The notes: generated by a model from the letters alone, not told the origin. A stretch of 32,672 bases of DNA from an uncultured Eubacteriales bacterium (GCA_949299615.1 CASGBM010000042.1:1-32672), one strand, 5' to 3'; positions 16,225-23,330 are shown, numbered from the stretch's first letter. Translations and numbers: made by a program.

Positions 16225-16271
16225 ATAATATGCACCTCCCAAAGGTAAATACTTTTGGAGGTGCATATTAT
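16225..16271. repeat. Long palindrome between the two 95-bp repeats
   Basis: Arms 16225-16244 and 16252-16271 (ATAATATGCACCTCC...) pair over 20 positions with a single mismatch around a seven-base loop. The arms are AT-rich outside and CACCTCC/GGAGGTG inside, without a T-run. It could be a miniature inverted-repeat element or a strong transcript-end or attenuation structure. Confidence 0.7.
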
Positions 16272-16287
16272 CACCGTGTAGAAATCA

Positions 16288-16382
16288 TTATAACAAGATT
16301 TCATTGAAAGCTTTCGCACAAGCGAAAGCCTCATAAAAAGCGTTTCAACCTCGCGAAGCGGGGGATATATGCCCGCCGCTTG
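16288..16382 (+). repeat. 95-bp direct repeat, copy 2
   Basis: It is identical to 16034-16128. This copy continues into a further foldback (CCGCTT...AAGCGG) and then the CCACCT-AAG-AGGTGG hairpin, neither of which is present after copy 1. Copy 2 may therefore be the fuller version and copy 1 a truncated duplicate. Confidence 0.85.
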
Positions 16383-16403
16383 TTTCTTTGAAAGCGGTAC
16401 CCG

Positions 16404-16418
16404 CCACCTAAGAGGTGG
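16404..16418 (+). repeat. Hairpin resembling an IS200/IS605-type right end
   Basis: CCACCT-AAG-AGGTGG, preceded by CCCG and followed by GGGACATCAC, looks like the subterminal hairpin seen at right ends of IS200/IS605-family elements. In such elements it also forms the 3' part of TnpB-associated RNA. No tnpA or tnpB coding sequence is left nearby, so this would be a relic or a non-autonomous element. Confidence 0.35.
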
Positions 16419-16440
16419 GGGACATCACAGCGAGGTTATA

Positions 16441-16471
16441 AAACAAAAAGGGGATACTCGAAAGTATCCCC
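16441..16471 (-). terminator. Terminator of the S-layer-like gene
   Basis: GGGGATACT (16450-16458) and AGTATCCCC (16463-16471) form a perfect 9-bp stem with a four-base loop. On the minus strand a T-rich run follows. It lies 37 bases past the TAA at 16508 but 160 bases past the TAG at 16631, which favours the TAA as the original gene end. Confidence 0.9.
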
Positions 16472-16507
16472 TTACATTTTTAAAGTTTTTACTGCATTCG
16501 TTACAGA

Positions 16508-16630
16508 TTATTCTTCAACAGCGTCCGTAACTTCTTCCACTACAGGCTCGTCTTCAACAACCGTAGAAACAGATGAATTTTCTTCTTCTTCAACTACAGT
16601 AGTTGCTGATGAAGTATCTTCCTCTTCTTC
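16508..16630 (-). other. In-frame continuation of the S-layer-like gene beyond a TAG stop
   Basis: After ...GSGE-TAG the same frame continues for 40 sense codons. It starts EEEEDTSSATTVV and ends VVEEVTDAVEE before a TAA at 16510-16508. The peptide is acidic and Thr/Ser/Val-rich like the rest of the protein. TAG ends other genes here (HisB-like, sigK, Nudix, thiC), so it is a normal stop codon in this genome. A single change, GAG to TAG, would make this a lost C-terminal tail; occasional readthrough is the alternative. Confidence 0.75.
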
Positions 16631-19600
16631 CTATTCACCACTGCCAGTAGCAGTTGGTGTTGCAGTCGGTGTTGCAGTCGGTGTTGCAGTCGGTGTTGCA
16701 GTCGGTGTTGCAGTCGGTGTTGCAGTTGGTGTTGCAGTCGGTGTTGCAGTCGGTGTTGTAGTTGCAGTTGTCGGAGCTTTGCCTTCATCATACTGAATCT
16801 GAACTGCGTCTACAACCAAGCCATCATCAATCTTCAGAACAACCATATATTCATACTGAGAGTTCGGTTTCTTCAGAGAAGACAGAGAAGACAGTCTGGT
16901 TACAGCGTTTCTGGAATTGTTCGCCATCTTAGAATCTTCGATAACGGCAACTGTTCCAACGTCTTCGCCGGTAGCAAAGTCATATTCATTTCCATCAACC
17001 GTAATGTATCTGGTCTCTTTGCCATCCACATAGCCATATACAAACTGGATAGATTCTGTATCCTTTGCTAACAAGTCTTTATCATAGTAATCAAATACCA
17101 TGCTGCCTTTTACAATTTCATCACCGGACAGGCTGTACTGGAAGATATCGCCGATTTCCAGATCGTCCAAATCGTCACAGTTGTCGCTGATGATTGCAGA
17201 TTTCGTTTCGCCATCCTGCAGGAAGGTTACTTTCTTCGCTTCGATTCCATCAGAACCAATGGTCGTAGAAATCGTGGTAGCAACTGCCAAAGCAGATTTC
17301 TTGTTTGTATCAACGCCTTCGGTTGCAATTGCAATACCGATGTTGCGGTCTCTGTCAGAATCAAAGAGGAAGGTGTTGTCATAAGTGCCGTCTTCGTCTA
17401 AGCCAGCGAAGGACAGAACTTCCAAATCATCTTCGTCAATGTTCCATTTTGAACCTACCTGAGATGCCGGAGCATACATTAAGATACTCTTGCCTGTGAA
17501 GGTAGCGCCGCAGAATCTTTCAGAGCTTTCTCTGTAAGAATTGCCGCTTGCTTTAGAGTAGTTAAATTCGCTCGTGTCGTTGGTTTCAACAGCCAATCTG
17601 ATTTCTCTGATTGTGCCGTCACTGGACAGTTTGTAAGTGATGAAACGTTTCGGAATGTTGGCAATCGCAGCTGCCTCTGAATTCTGGTCAGCAATCGCTG
17701 CTTTTAATGTGCCGTTTGTATCATCAAAGTAATCTGTCTGGTCATTGTTTGCGCCGTCGATAGCTACATTCTTCAAGGCAGGTGATTTTACAACAACTTT
17801 CTTGCCATCGCTTGTAGTTTCATAATAAACATACAGCGTGTCATCAATATCCAGTGTTACAAAAGAACCATCCTGTGTGAACATTTTCACCTGGTAGGTC
17901 GGTTCGCCGAAGCTTTCCGTGTAACCGATTTTTGTAATGAAGCCGTAGTTCGTTCCGCTTGCGCCTTCACCGCTCCACTCGGTATCCATATCCAGGATCT
18001 TGTTGTCAATCGTCAGGAAGAAACGTCCAGCATCGCCGATAGATACATCAGCTGCATCCGGAGCCAGGTCATATTCTTCGCCGTTGATGACATAAGTTCT
18101 GGTTTGCGGATCTACTTCTTCTGTTACGGTACCTTCTACCGTATTTCTGCTGACAACGATGTCCATGTAGGTAATGTTATCATCTGCCAGATCCGGGAAT
18201 TCAACATCAGCGCCGGAGCAGATAATGTTCAATACATCATTTTCCTGGATGTCAGCCAGCTCGATCGGTGCGCCGTCCATCTCAAGAGTATAAACAAATT
18301 TGTCGCTTCTTAAGTCTTTGCTCAGCTCAATATCAGGGCCGTTGGTGTAGATAATTTCATCTTCCAGGTTCACTTCCGTTACCAGAGCATAGGTATAACG
18401 GGTTACAAACACTTTGTCATATACACCGCTGCTCTTGTTGCCCATGAAGACAACTTTGCTCGGAGCCTTGCCTGCGTCATCAATGGAATTAAACACCGTT
18501 TTTGCATCTGCAGAATCTAATTTCACACCATTCAGATATACAGTAAAGTCTGGTTGGTTATTGTACGTAGCCAAATCAACTTCCTGGGTGTTGATATCGT
18601 CTTTGCTTTCATAGTACTCAAATGTTGCGCTGTCATAGTCTGCATAGTCAAAGTTTGCAGTTACTTCCAGAACATCAACGGATTTTGTATCCGGAGTAAT
18701 TGCTTTTAACACGTAGTTGTCATCTTCATCTAAGCCGATGTAAGCAACAACGGTGTAGCCCAGGTAATCATCAGCGTTGGTATCGCCTACATACAGGGTC
18801 ATGTTGTTGTAAGCATCCGTGTTGTCGTAAGCACCGTCTAAAATGTCATCCCAATCAAATTTGTAAGAATTGATCAATTCGATTCTAACGCGGTTGTTAC
18901 CATTTTTGTTCACCAGAGTGTTATTGCTTCTCGGTGTGTCAACTACTTCTGCTTTTACCTTGGTGATATCCAGGTAGTGGCTCAGAAGAGTTCTTCTTGC
19001 ATAGTCAGTACCATCATAGATGTTGTACTCGCTGTAGCCGTTTAAGGAAATGTAGCTGGATTCCATCAGCGGAACATCCAGTGCATTGTAGGTCAGCTGA
19101 GCAACAACGCTTCTCGGAGCATTGGCATTCCCTGCCAGAGAAACGCCATCATTAATGCGGTTGGAAGCTGCAATTACAAAGTAACCAGTCGGGTAGCCGC
19201 CCTTTTGCACTGCCAGCGGTTCATAACCCAGAGCTACAACCAGCATTTTGATTGCTTCTTCGTATTTTACCGGAGCGTCCGGATCGAAGATGCCATCGCC
19301 TTTACCGTTTACGATCTTCTGCTGTGCTGCCCAGTTAATATAACCGGAAGCCCAGTGGTCAGCAGAAACGTCGGTGAAGATGGTAGTGCCTTTAGAGCCG
19401 TTTGCTGCATTTTCCTGACCCATAGCTCTGCAGACAACTGCTGCGAACTCGGATCTTTTGATTTCGGCGTCGCCATTAAAGTTACCATTCTCGTCGCCTT
19501 CCAGGATACCGAGCGATGACAGAACGTCAACCGCTTCATAGTAGCTGGCTGTTGTTTCGACGTCTCCGAAAGTTTTAGCGCTTACTGTAACAGCCATCGC

Positions 19601-19657
19601 GGAGATGACCATAGCAAGAGACAAAACAACGGAAACCAGTTTTTTGAGATTTTTCAT
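16631..19657 (-). CDS. SLH-domain S-layer-like surface protein (1008 residues to the TAG)
   Basis: Start: ATG at 19657 with GGGAGG about 12 bases upstream. The signal peptide MKNLKKLVSVVLSLAMVISA is followed by cleavage near VSA. SLH repeats occupy about residues 28-200: TFGDVETTASYYEAV...LGILEGDENGNFNGDAEIKRSEFA, then FTDVSADHWASGYINWAAQQ...GIFDPDAPVKYEEAI. The remaining ~700 residues are Asp-, Thr- and Val-rich beta-type sequence with few cysteines, typical of S-layer assembly domains, and I see no enzyme motif. The C-terminus is a (PTAT)n tract encoded by 12-bp repeats. A near-consensus promoter, long leader and own terminator fit high expression as a main wall-coat protein. The natural C-terminus may be 40 residues longer. 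SLH identity is sure; being the main S-layer protein is inferred. Confidence 0.92.
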   Translation of the reverse strand: MKNLKKLVSVVLSLAMVISAMAVTVSAKTFGDVETTASYYEAVDVLSSLGILEGDENGNFNGDAEIKRSEFAAVVCRAMGQENAANGSKGTTIFTDVSADHWASGYINWAAQQKIVNGKGDGIFDPDAPVKYEEAIKMLVVALGYEPLAVQKGGYPTGYFVIAASNRINDGVSLAGNANAPRSVVAQLTYNALDVPLMESSYISLNGYSEYNIYDGTDYARRTLLSHYLDITKVKAEVVDTPRSNNTLVNKNGNNRVRIELINSYKFDWDDILDGAYDNTDAYNNMTLYVGDTNADDYLGYTVVAYIGLDEDDNYVLKAITPDTKSVDVLEVTANFDYADYDSATFEYYESKDDINTQEVDLATYNNQPDFTVYLNGVKLDSADAKTVFNSIDDAGKAPSKVVFMGNKSSGVYDKVFVTRYTYALVTEVNLEDEIIYTNGPDIELSKDLRSDKFVYTLEMDGAPIELADIQENDVLNIICSGADVEFPDLADDNITYMDIVVSRNTVEGTVTEEVDPQTRTYVINGEEYDLAPDAADVSIGDAGRFFLTIDNKILDMDTEWSGEGASGTNYGFITKIGYTESFGEPTYQVKMFTQDGSFVTLDIDDTLYVYYETTSDGKKVVVKSPALKNVAIDGANNDQTDYFDDTNGTLKAAIADQNSEAAAIANIPKRFITYKLSSDGTIREIRLAVETNDTSEFNYSKASGNSYRESSERFCGATFTGKSILMYAPASQVGSKWNIDEDDLEVLSFAGLDEDGTYDNTFLFDSDRDRNIGIAIATEGVDTNKKSALAVATTISTTIGSDGIEAKKVTFLQDGETKSAIISDNCDDLDDLEIGDIFQYSLSGDEIVKGSMVFDYYDKDLLAKDTESIQFVYGYVDGKETRYITVDGNEYDFATGEDVGTVAVIEDSKMANNSRNAVTRLSSLSSLKKPNSQYEYMVVLKIDDGLVVDAVQIQYDEGKAPTTATTTPTATPTATPTATPTATPTATPTATPTATPTATPTATGSGE
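16656..16763. repeat. 12-bp tandem repeat (nine units) encoding Pro-Thr-Ala-Thr
   Basis: Nine units of GGTGTTGCAGTC (plus-strand reading) lie head to tail, with degenerate partial units on both sides. Variation is limited to the last base (C/T) and one interior change in the final unit. Being a multiple of three, copy changes keep the frame and only alter linker length. Such Pro/Thr tracts serve as extended, often glycosylated, wall-spanning linkers. Confidence 0.9.
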
Positions 19658-19797
19658 AGTCTCTCAAATCCTCCCTTATAATAATTTTAAAGTTTAACCG
19701 AAAGAGATATGTAGTGACGCACAACCCGTTCCTCTTTCAAAAACGGATATTGCGACTTACCGATAGGGACAAATCGCCCTACCATGATTCTGCATTG

Positions 19798-19826
19798 ATT
19801 ATACCATTAAAATTTCGGATAGTCAA
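19798..19826 (-). promoter_or_regulatory. Sigma-A promoter of the S-layer-like gene
   Basis: On the minus strand TTGACT (19826-19821), a 17-base spacer and TATAAT (19803-19798) form a near-perfect promoter. The predicted start near 19791 gives a leader of about 133 bases. Close to its 5' end the leader can fold (TAGGG...CCCTA), a layout known to stabilise abundant surface-protein mRNAs. Confidence 0.88.
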
Positions 19827-19938
19827 TGCCTGATTTGCAGTTGTAACGAAAATGTAAAGAATCACCCTGCAAACCTATATGCAACCGCACTTTTTGTGCA
19901 TTATTGCCCAAACAAGAAATTCCTTTTTGCGCTTTTTT

Positions 19939-19968
19939 CACAATAGGAAGGTTTCCCTTGTGGTTTTT
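19939..19968 (+). terminator. Hairpin with T-run, no gene upstream
   Basis: CACAATAGGAA and TTCCCTTGTG pair with one bulge around a three-base loop and are followed by GTTTTT on the + strand. It lies between the divergent S-layer and aroQ promoters with no + strand gene before it. It may end a short non-coding transcript or be chance. Apart from this hairpin I see nothing definite in 19827-20150. Confidence 0.35.
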
Positions 19969-20150
19969 GCTCTAAAGCGCCCTCTGCCTTTGCTGTCTGT
20001 AATGCCTGTTTTCCGCAATCTATACCAAAAATATTACAAGCTCACCTATTCATTTTAATCTGAAAAATCCGATCTGTCAAGATTTTTTTTCTACTTTCGC
20101 AGATTTTTCACATTTCTTCCTACTTTCAATCAAGATACGGCGTAAGATGG

Positions 20151-20179
20151 TTGCACATCCCCATATCTTGTGTTATACT
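20151..20179 (+). promoter_or_regulatory. Sigma-A promoter of aroQ-comFC
   Basis: TTGCAC (20151-20156), a 17-base spacer and TATACT (20174-20179). The predicted start near 20186 leaves a leader of about 114 bases to the aroQ ATG. Confidence 0.75.
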
Positions 20180-20299
20180 ATCCTATGTATTTTCCCTGGA
20201 TACTATAAAAGACGGGAAACAACAGAAAAAGTTGCACGGATTTTGAATTTGAAACGCAAATGTAACATTTCTTTTTTCTATGGCAAGGAGGATTCCTCT

Positions 20300-20740
20300 A
20301 TGTACGGTAAAATTATGCTGATTCACGGTCCTAATCTCAATATGCTCGGGATTCGTCAGCCTGAAATTTATGGGACAACGACACTGTCCGAAATTGAGAG
20401 CCTCATGGAAAAAAAAGCAGACGAGGCGGGGGTTTTGCTGGAATGTTTTCAATCCAACAGCGAAGGTGCGCTGATTGACGCAATTCAAAGCACCTACCGC
20501 CGGGCGGACGGGATTATTTTAAACGCCGGCGCGTACACGCATTACAGCTATGCCATACGCGACGCGATTGCGTCAGTTATGGTGCCTACGGTGGAAGTCC
20601 ATCTTTCTGACATTCACAGCCGGGAGGATTTCCGGCGTATATCCGTCATCGAGCCCGTTTGCGTCCGTCAGATTTGCGGCATGGGCGTTGACGGCTATAT
20701 TGCTGCGCTGGAGGAGCTGATGAGGAATCATGTCCGCTAA
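20300..20740 (+). CDS. aroQ: Type II 3-dehydroquinate dehydratase
   Basis: Start: ATG at 20300, eight bases after AAGGAGG, giving 146 residues, the usual size. The enzyme dehydrates 3-dehydroquinate to 3-dehydroshikimate in the shikimate pathway and forms a dodecamer. Signature motifs are present: GPNLNMLGIRQPEIYG with the catalytic arginine and tyrosine, NAGAYTHYSYAIRDAI (usual NPGAYTH, here Ala for Pro), and VEVHLSDIHSREDFR with the catalytic histidine (usual LSN, here LSD). No other aro gene is nearby, so the gene is separated from the rest of the pathway. It overlaps comFC by 11 bases, and the two are probably one transcript. Confidence 0.96.
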   Translation: MYGKIMLIHGPNLNMLGIRQPEIYGTTTLSEIESLMEKKADEAGVLLECFQSNSEGALIDAIQSTYRRADGIILNAGAYTHYSYAIRDAIASVMVPTVEVHLSDIHSREDFRRISVIEPVCVRQICGMGVDGYIAALEELMRNHVR

Positions 20741-21449
20741 GTTTGTCCGTCTCTTTTTTCCGAACCGCTGTGTTCTCTGCGAAAGCGTGCTTGCCGGCGA
20801 CGCTGCGCTGTGTGAAACTTGCCGCGGGAAAATTACGCTGCTGGGCACAGCCAGCCTTTGCCAAAAGTGTTCCCGCCCTGTAAGCAGCGGGCAGGCGTTT
20901 TGCCGGGACTGCCGCGTGCAGGCTCACTCTTTTGCCGCCTGTTATGCTGCGGCGCTGTACGAGGGCGCACTGCGCCAATCGGTGCTGCGTTTTAAATTTT
21001 ACCGTCACCCGGAATACTACCGCGGCTACGCCCAAATGATTCTCGCACGGCTGGTGCAGACAGAGCACCTGCCGCATTTTGACGCGGTGATTGCGGCGCC
21101 GCTGTCTGCCGAGCGCCGAAAAGAGCGCGGATACAATCAGTCGGAACTGCTTGCCAAGGCCGTTTCCAAAGGGCTTGGCGTGCCGTTCGAGAAAAACTGC
21201 ATTCAAAAGATTCGCCACACACCGGCGCAAAGCACGCTTTCATATACGGAAAGGATGCATAATCTGCGCGGCGCATTCCGTATCAAAGCAAAAGAACGGG
21301 TGCGGGGCAAAACCATTCTCTTGGTCGATGATATTTTGACGACCGGCGCAACCGCGGATGAAATTGCCCGCGTTTTGCTGCGCGCTGGTGCACACGGCGT
21401 TTATGCGGCGGTTTTAGCCGTTACGCCCATCAAGGAGGATGCCTTTTAA
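20730..21449 (+). CDS. comFC: ComF family phosphoribosyltransferase-like protein
   Basis: The 239 residues have the ComF layout. An N-terminal zinc-ribbon region carries two cysteine pairs on each side (CVLC...CETC, CQKC...CRDC), followed by a type I phosphoribosyltransferase fold ending in the PRPP motif ILLVDDILTTGATADE. Other family marks are KFYRHPEY, APLSAERRKERGYNQSELLAK and KIRHTPAQSTLSYTERMHNLRGAF. ComFC takes part in DNA uptake in competent Firmicutes, but homologues are widespread in species without known competence. No comFA is adjacent here. It starts inside the end of aroQ, so translational coupling is likely. Confidence 0.92.
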   Translation: MSAKFVRLFFPNRCVLCESVLAGDAALCETCRGKITLLGTASLCQKCSRPVSSGQAFCRDCRVQAHSFAACYAAALYEGALRQSVLRFKFYRHPEYYRGYAQMILARLVQTEHLPHFDAVIAAPLSAERRKERGYNQSELLAKAVSKGLGVPFEKNCIQKIRHTPAQSTLSYTERMHNLRGAFRIKAKERVRGKTILLVDDILTTGATADEIARVLLRAGAHGVYAAVLAVTPIKEDAF

Positions 21450-21524
21450 ATCTATGTGAGACCTTATCCGAGGTTTTTCCTTTTCGGAAACTTTTTCGGA
21501 CTTGCACTTTTTAATCTTTGGCAG

Positions 21525-21532
21525 CATAAAAT
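21525..21532 (+). promoter_or_regulatory. Candidate sigma-E/sigma-K type -10 element before sigK
   Basis: CATAAAAT fits the -10 element of mother-cell sigma factors and lies 29 bases before the sigK start, where sporulation control is expected. No clear matching -35 is visible, so this is tentative. Confidence 0.35.
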
Positions 21533-21560
21533 AGAAGCATCCCATTTTGGAGGTGCTTTT

Positions 21561-22277
21561 ATGTTTTCATCGTTTGCAGTTCTTGTCTTTTACCTCTTGC
21601 GCTACGGCGCATTTCTTTTATCCTATATCTCCAACCCAAATGCTTTTCCCAAACCCCTGACGCCAAAGGAAGAATCACACTATATTGCGCTTGCCTGTGC
21701 CGGCGATTCCGCCGCAAAAGACATTTTGGTTGAGCATAATCTCCGGCTGGTTGCACATGTAGTGAAAAAATACTGTACAAACGGAAACTATGACTCTGAG
21801 GATTTAATTTCCATTGGCACCATCGGCTTAATCAAAGCGATTAACTCCTTTGACGGCAGTAAAAACACCCGGCTCGCCACCTATGCGGCGAGGTGCATTG
21901 AAAACGAAATTCTTATGCTGATGCGCGCCGGGAAAAAAACTTCCATGGAAGTTTCTTTAAACGACTGTCTCGGACATGACTCTGACGGAAATGAAGTCAC
22001 CTTTATGGATGTTCTGCCGTCCTGCGAAGAAGAAATTTTTGATACGGTTGGCCTGAAGGTGGATATTAAAAATTTATATGAATACATACAAACGGCGCTC
22101 GAAGGTAGGGAAAAAGAAATTATACTGCTTCGATACGGGCTATGCGGGCGGCCGTATACCCAGCGGGAAATTGCAAAAAAAATGGGGATTTCCCGCTCTT
22201 ATGTTTCGCGGATTGAAAAAAAAGCACTGCAAAAATTAAACAAGTGTTTTGCAGACAGCGAACCAAAAACCACATAG
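21561..22277 (+). CDS. sigK: Sporulation sigma factor sigma-K (precursor)
   Basis: Start: ATG at 21561, seven bases after GGAGG, giving 238 residues; an upstream GTG extension lacks a binding site. Sigma-K directs late mother-cell gene expression during sporulation (spore coat and cortex). Residues 1-33 (FSSFAVLVFYLLRYGAFLL, then SYISNPNAFPKPL) are the hydrophobic pro-sequence that holds the factor at the membrane until cleavage. Region 2 shows HNLRLVAHVVKKY, DLISIGTIGLIKAINSFDG and TYAARCIENEI; region 4 shows GLCGRPYTQREIAKKMGISRSYVSRIEKKAL. The coding frame is continuous, so there is no skin-type element interrupting it as in Bacillus subtilis and Clostridioides difficile. It sits 111 bases after comFC, probably with its own promoter. 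Confidence 0.96.
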   Translation: MFSSFAVLVFYLLRYGAFLLSYISNPNAFPKPLTPKEESHYIALACAGDSAAKDILVEHNLRLVAHVVKKYCTNGNYDSEDLISIGTIGLIKAINSFDGSKNTRLATYAARCIENEILMLMRAGKKTSMEVSLNDCLGHDSDGNEVTFMDVLPSCEEEIFDTVGLKVDIKNLYEYIQTALEGREKEIILLRYGLCGRPYTQREIAKKMGISRSYVSRIEKKALQKLNKCFADSEPKTT

Positions 22278-22318
22278 CGCCGTGCGCTTTTGATCCGGCT
22301 TTTGTACAAAAACCATGC

Positions 22319-22346
22319 ACGGGACCTGCCTTTTCTTCATAATATA
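22319..22346 (+). promoter_or_regulatory. Candidate sigma-K-type promoter before the cupin gene
   Basis: AC (22319-22320), 17 bases, then CATAATATA (22338-22346) matches the sigma-K pattern AC-N(16-17)-CATAnnnTA. However, the expected start near 22353 would fall inside the ribosome binding site AGGAGGTGA (22351-22359). The match may therefore be chance, or the start may lie a little upstream. Confidence 0.3.
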
Positions 22347-22364
22347 TAAAAGGAGGTGAACGCT

Positions 22365-22811
22365 ATGAATTTAAACCGATGCGGCATCTACGGCATAGAT
22401 CTTCAGGATTTTGGTCCGGAGCCGCTGATTATTAACATAGACCGTTCGGCGCAAATCAACCGAAATTACCGCACCGCACTCTGGACCGGCCAGCATTTGC
22501 AGGCAACGCTGATGAGCATTCCGGTCGGCGGAGACATCGGGCTTGAAATGCACGATCATCTGGATCAGTTTATACGAATTGAAAACGGGTTTGCCCTCGT
22601 GGAGATGGGGAAACAGCAAAACGCACTCAACTACCGCCAAAGAGTAAACAGCAGCTACGCCGTCTTTATTCCTGCCGGCACCTGGCATAACATCACAAAC
22701 ATCGGCTGCACACCGCTGAAACTGTACTCCATTTATGCACCGCCCCAGCACCCGTTCGGAACGGTGCATCAAACAAAAAAAGCGGCTATCGCAGCAGAAA
22801 TGCACAAATAA
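22365..22811 (+). CDS. Cupin-domain protein downstream of sigK
   Basis: Start: ATG at 22365 after a very strong AGGAGGTGA (spacing eight from GGAGG), giving 148 residues. It is a single cupin barrel. Motif 1 is GLEMHDHLDQFIRIENG with two metal-binding histidines, followed by GFALVEMG. Motif 2 is FIPAGTWHNITNIG with the third histidine. The C-terminus, YAPPQHPFGTVHQTKKAA, is shared by small cupins in Clostridia. The metal and substrate are unknown, and these proteins may act as isomerases or small-ligand binders. It lies directly after sigK and converges with the Nudix gene 12 bases away. A role in late sporulation is possible from position and the sigma-K-like site but not shown. Confidence 0.85.
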   Translation: MNLNRCGIYGIDLQDFGPEPLIINIDRSAQINRNYRTALWTGQHLQATLMSIPVGGDIGLEMHDHLDQFIRIENGFALVEMGKQQNALNYRQRVNSSYAVFIPAGTWHNITNIGCTPLKLYSIYAPPQHPFGTVHQTKKAAIAAEMHK

Positions 22812-22823
22812 TGCCGTTTGCGG

Positions 22824-23240
22824 CTAGTTTAAATGCTGCTTTATGTATTGCGCCGCCTTCTGCATCACTTCTTTGTCCCGTTCAAAGGTGATGCAGGAGA
22901 CGGCGTTTTCTACGTCCATCCAGCAGAGAGCATCAATTTCTTCTTCCTGCCGCTTTGTTTTATCCGTATTTACCACAGCAAGAAAATACACCACGTCTTT
23001 TGTAACGCCTGCCTTCGGGGAATATTGGACCTTAGCGCGAAAGTCCGTATTAATTACAATGTCCAGTCCTGTCTCCTCTTTTACCTCACGCACGGCGGTC
23101 TCTTTTTCGGTTTCTGTCCCTTCTACATGCCCTTTCGGAAACGCCCAGTGTCCCCCGTTTTTATTCTGTATCAAAAGCGTTTTAAAGCTGCCTTCCTCGC
23201 GGCGTACAACGACAGCGCCGCATGATTTTTCTTTTTTCAT
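22824..23240 (-). CDS. Nudix hydrolase, Ap4A-hydrolase-like
   Basis: Start: ATG at 23240, seven bases after AAGGAGG, giving 138 residues. The Nudix box is complete: GHVEGTETEKETAVREVKEETGL matches Gx5Ex7REUxEExGU. The N-terminal SCGAVVVRR and the WAFPKGHVE lead-in are typical of bis(5'-nucleosyl)-tetraphosphatase-type members, which split dinucleoside polyphosphates or other NDP-X compounds. Substrates cannot be predicted with certainty from sequence. It follows rny on the same strand, with rny's terminator between them, so it is read either by leakage or from an unseen promoter. Confidence 0.93.
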   Translation of the reverse strand: MKKEKSCGAVVVRREEGSFKTLLIQNKNGGHWAFPKGHVEGTETEKETAVREVKEETGLDIVINTDFRAKVQYSPKAGVTKDVVYFLAVVNTDKTKRQEEEIDALCWMDVENAVSCITFERDKEVMQKAAQYIKQHLN

Positions 23241-23283
23241 TCTGCTGCCTCCTTCTATTTCCGGTTTCACTTACACAGATTGT

Positions 23284-23317
23284 AAAAAACAGGGGCTGCT
23301 GCTAAACACAGCGCCCC
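23284..23317 (-). terminator. Terminator of rny
   Basis: On the minus strand GGGGC-GCTG pairs with CAGC-A-GCCCC, with a one-base bulge, followed by TGTTTTTT. It lies 14 bases past the rny stop codon. Confidence 0.8.
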
Positions 23318-23330
23318 TTTTCCTTATATT

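Noticed and set aside
16631-16633. TAG as pyrrolysine or genome-wide recoding
   Set aside because: TAG ends several neighbouring genes normally (HisB-like, sigK, Nudix, thiC), so only a local mutation or leaky stop is considered.
16656-16763. Short regular repeats as a CRISPR array
   Set aside because: The 12-bp units are contiguous without spacers and encode a Pro/Thr linker in frame; no cas gene is present.
16594-16791. Separate 65-residue Gln/His/Leu repeat protein on the minus strand
   Set aside because: It is a shifted-frame reading of the 12-bp repeat tract inside the S-layer-like gene.
20147-20299. N-terminal extension of AroQ
   Set aside because: It begins upstream of the promoter's predicted start, lacks a ribosome binding site, and is not part of the family; the ATG at 20300 has AAGGAGG.
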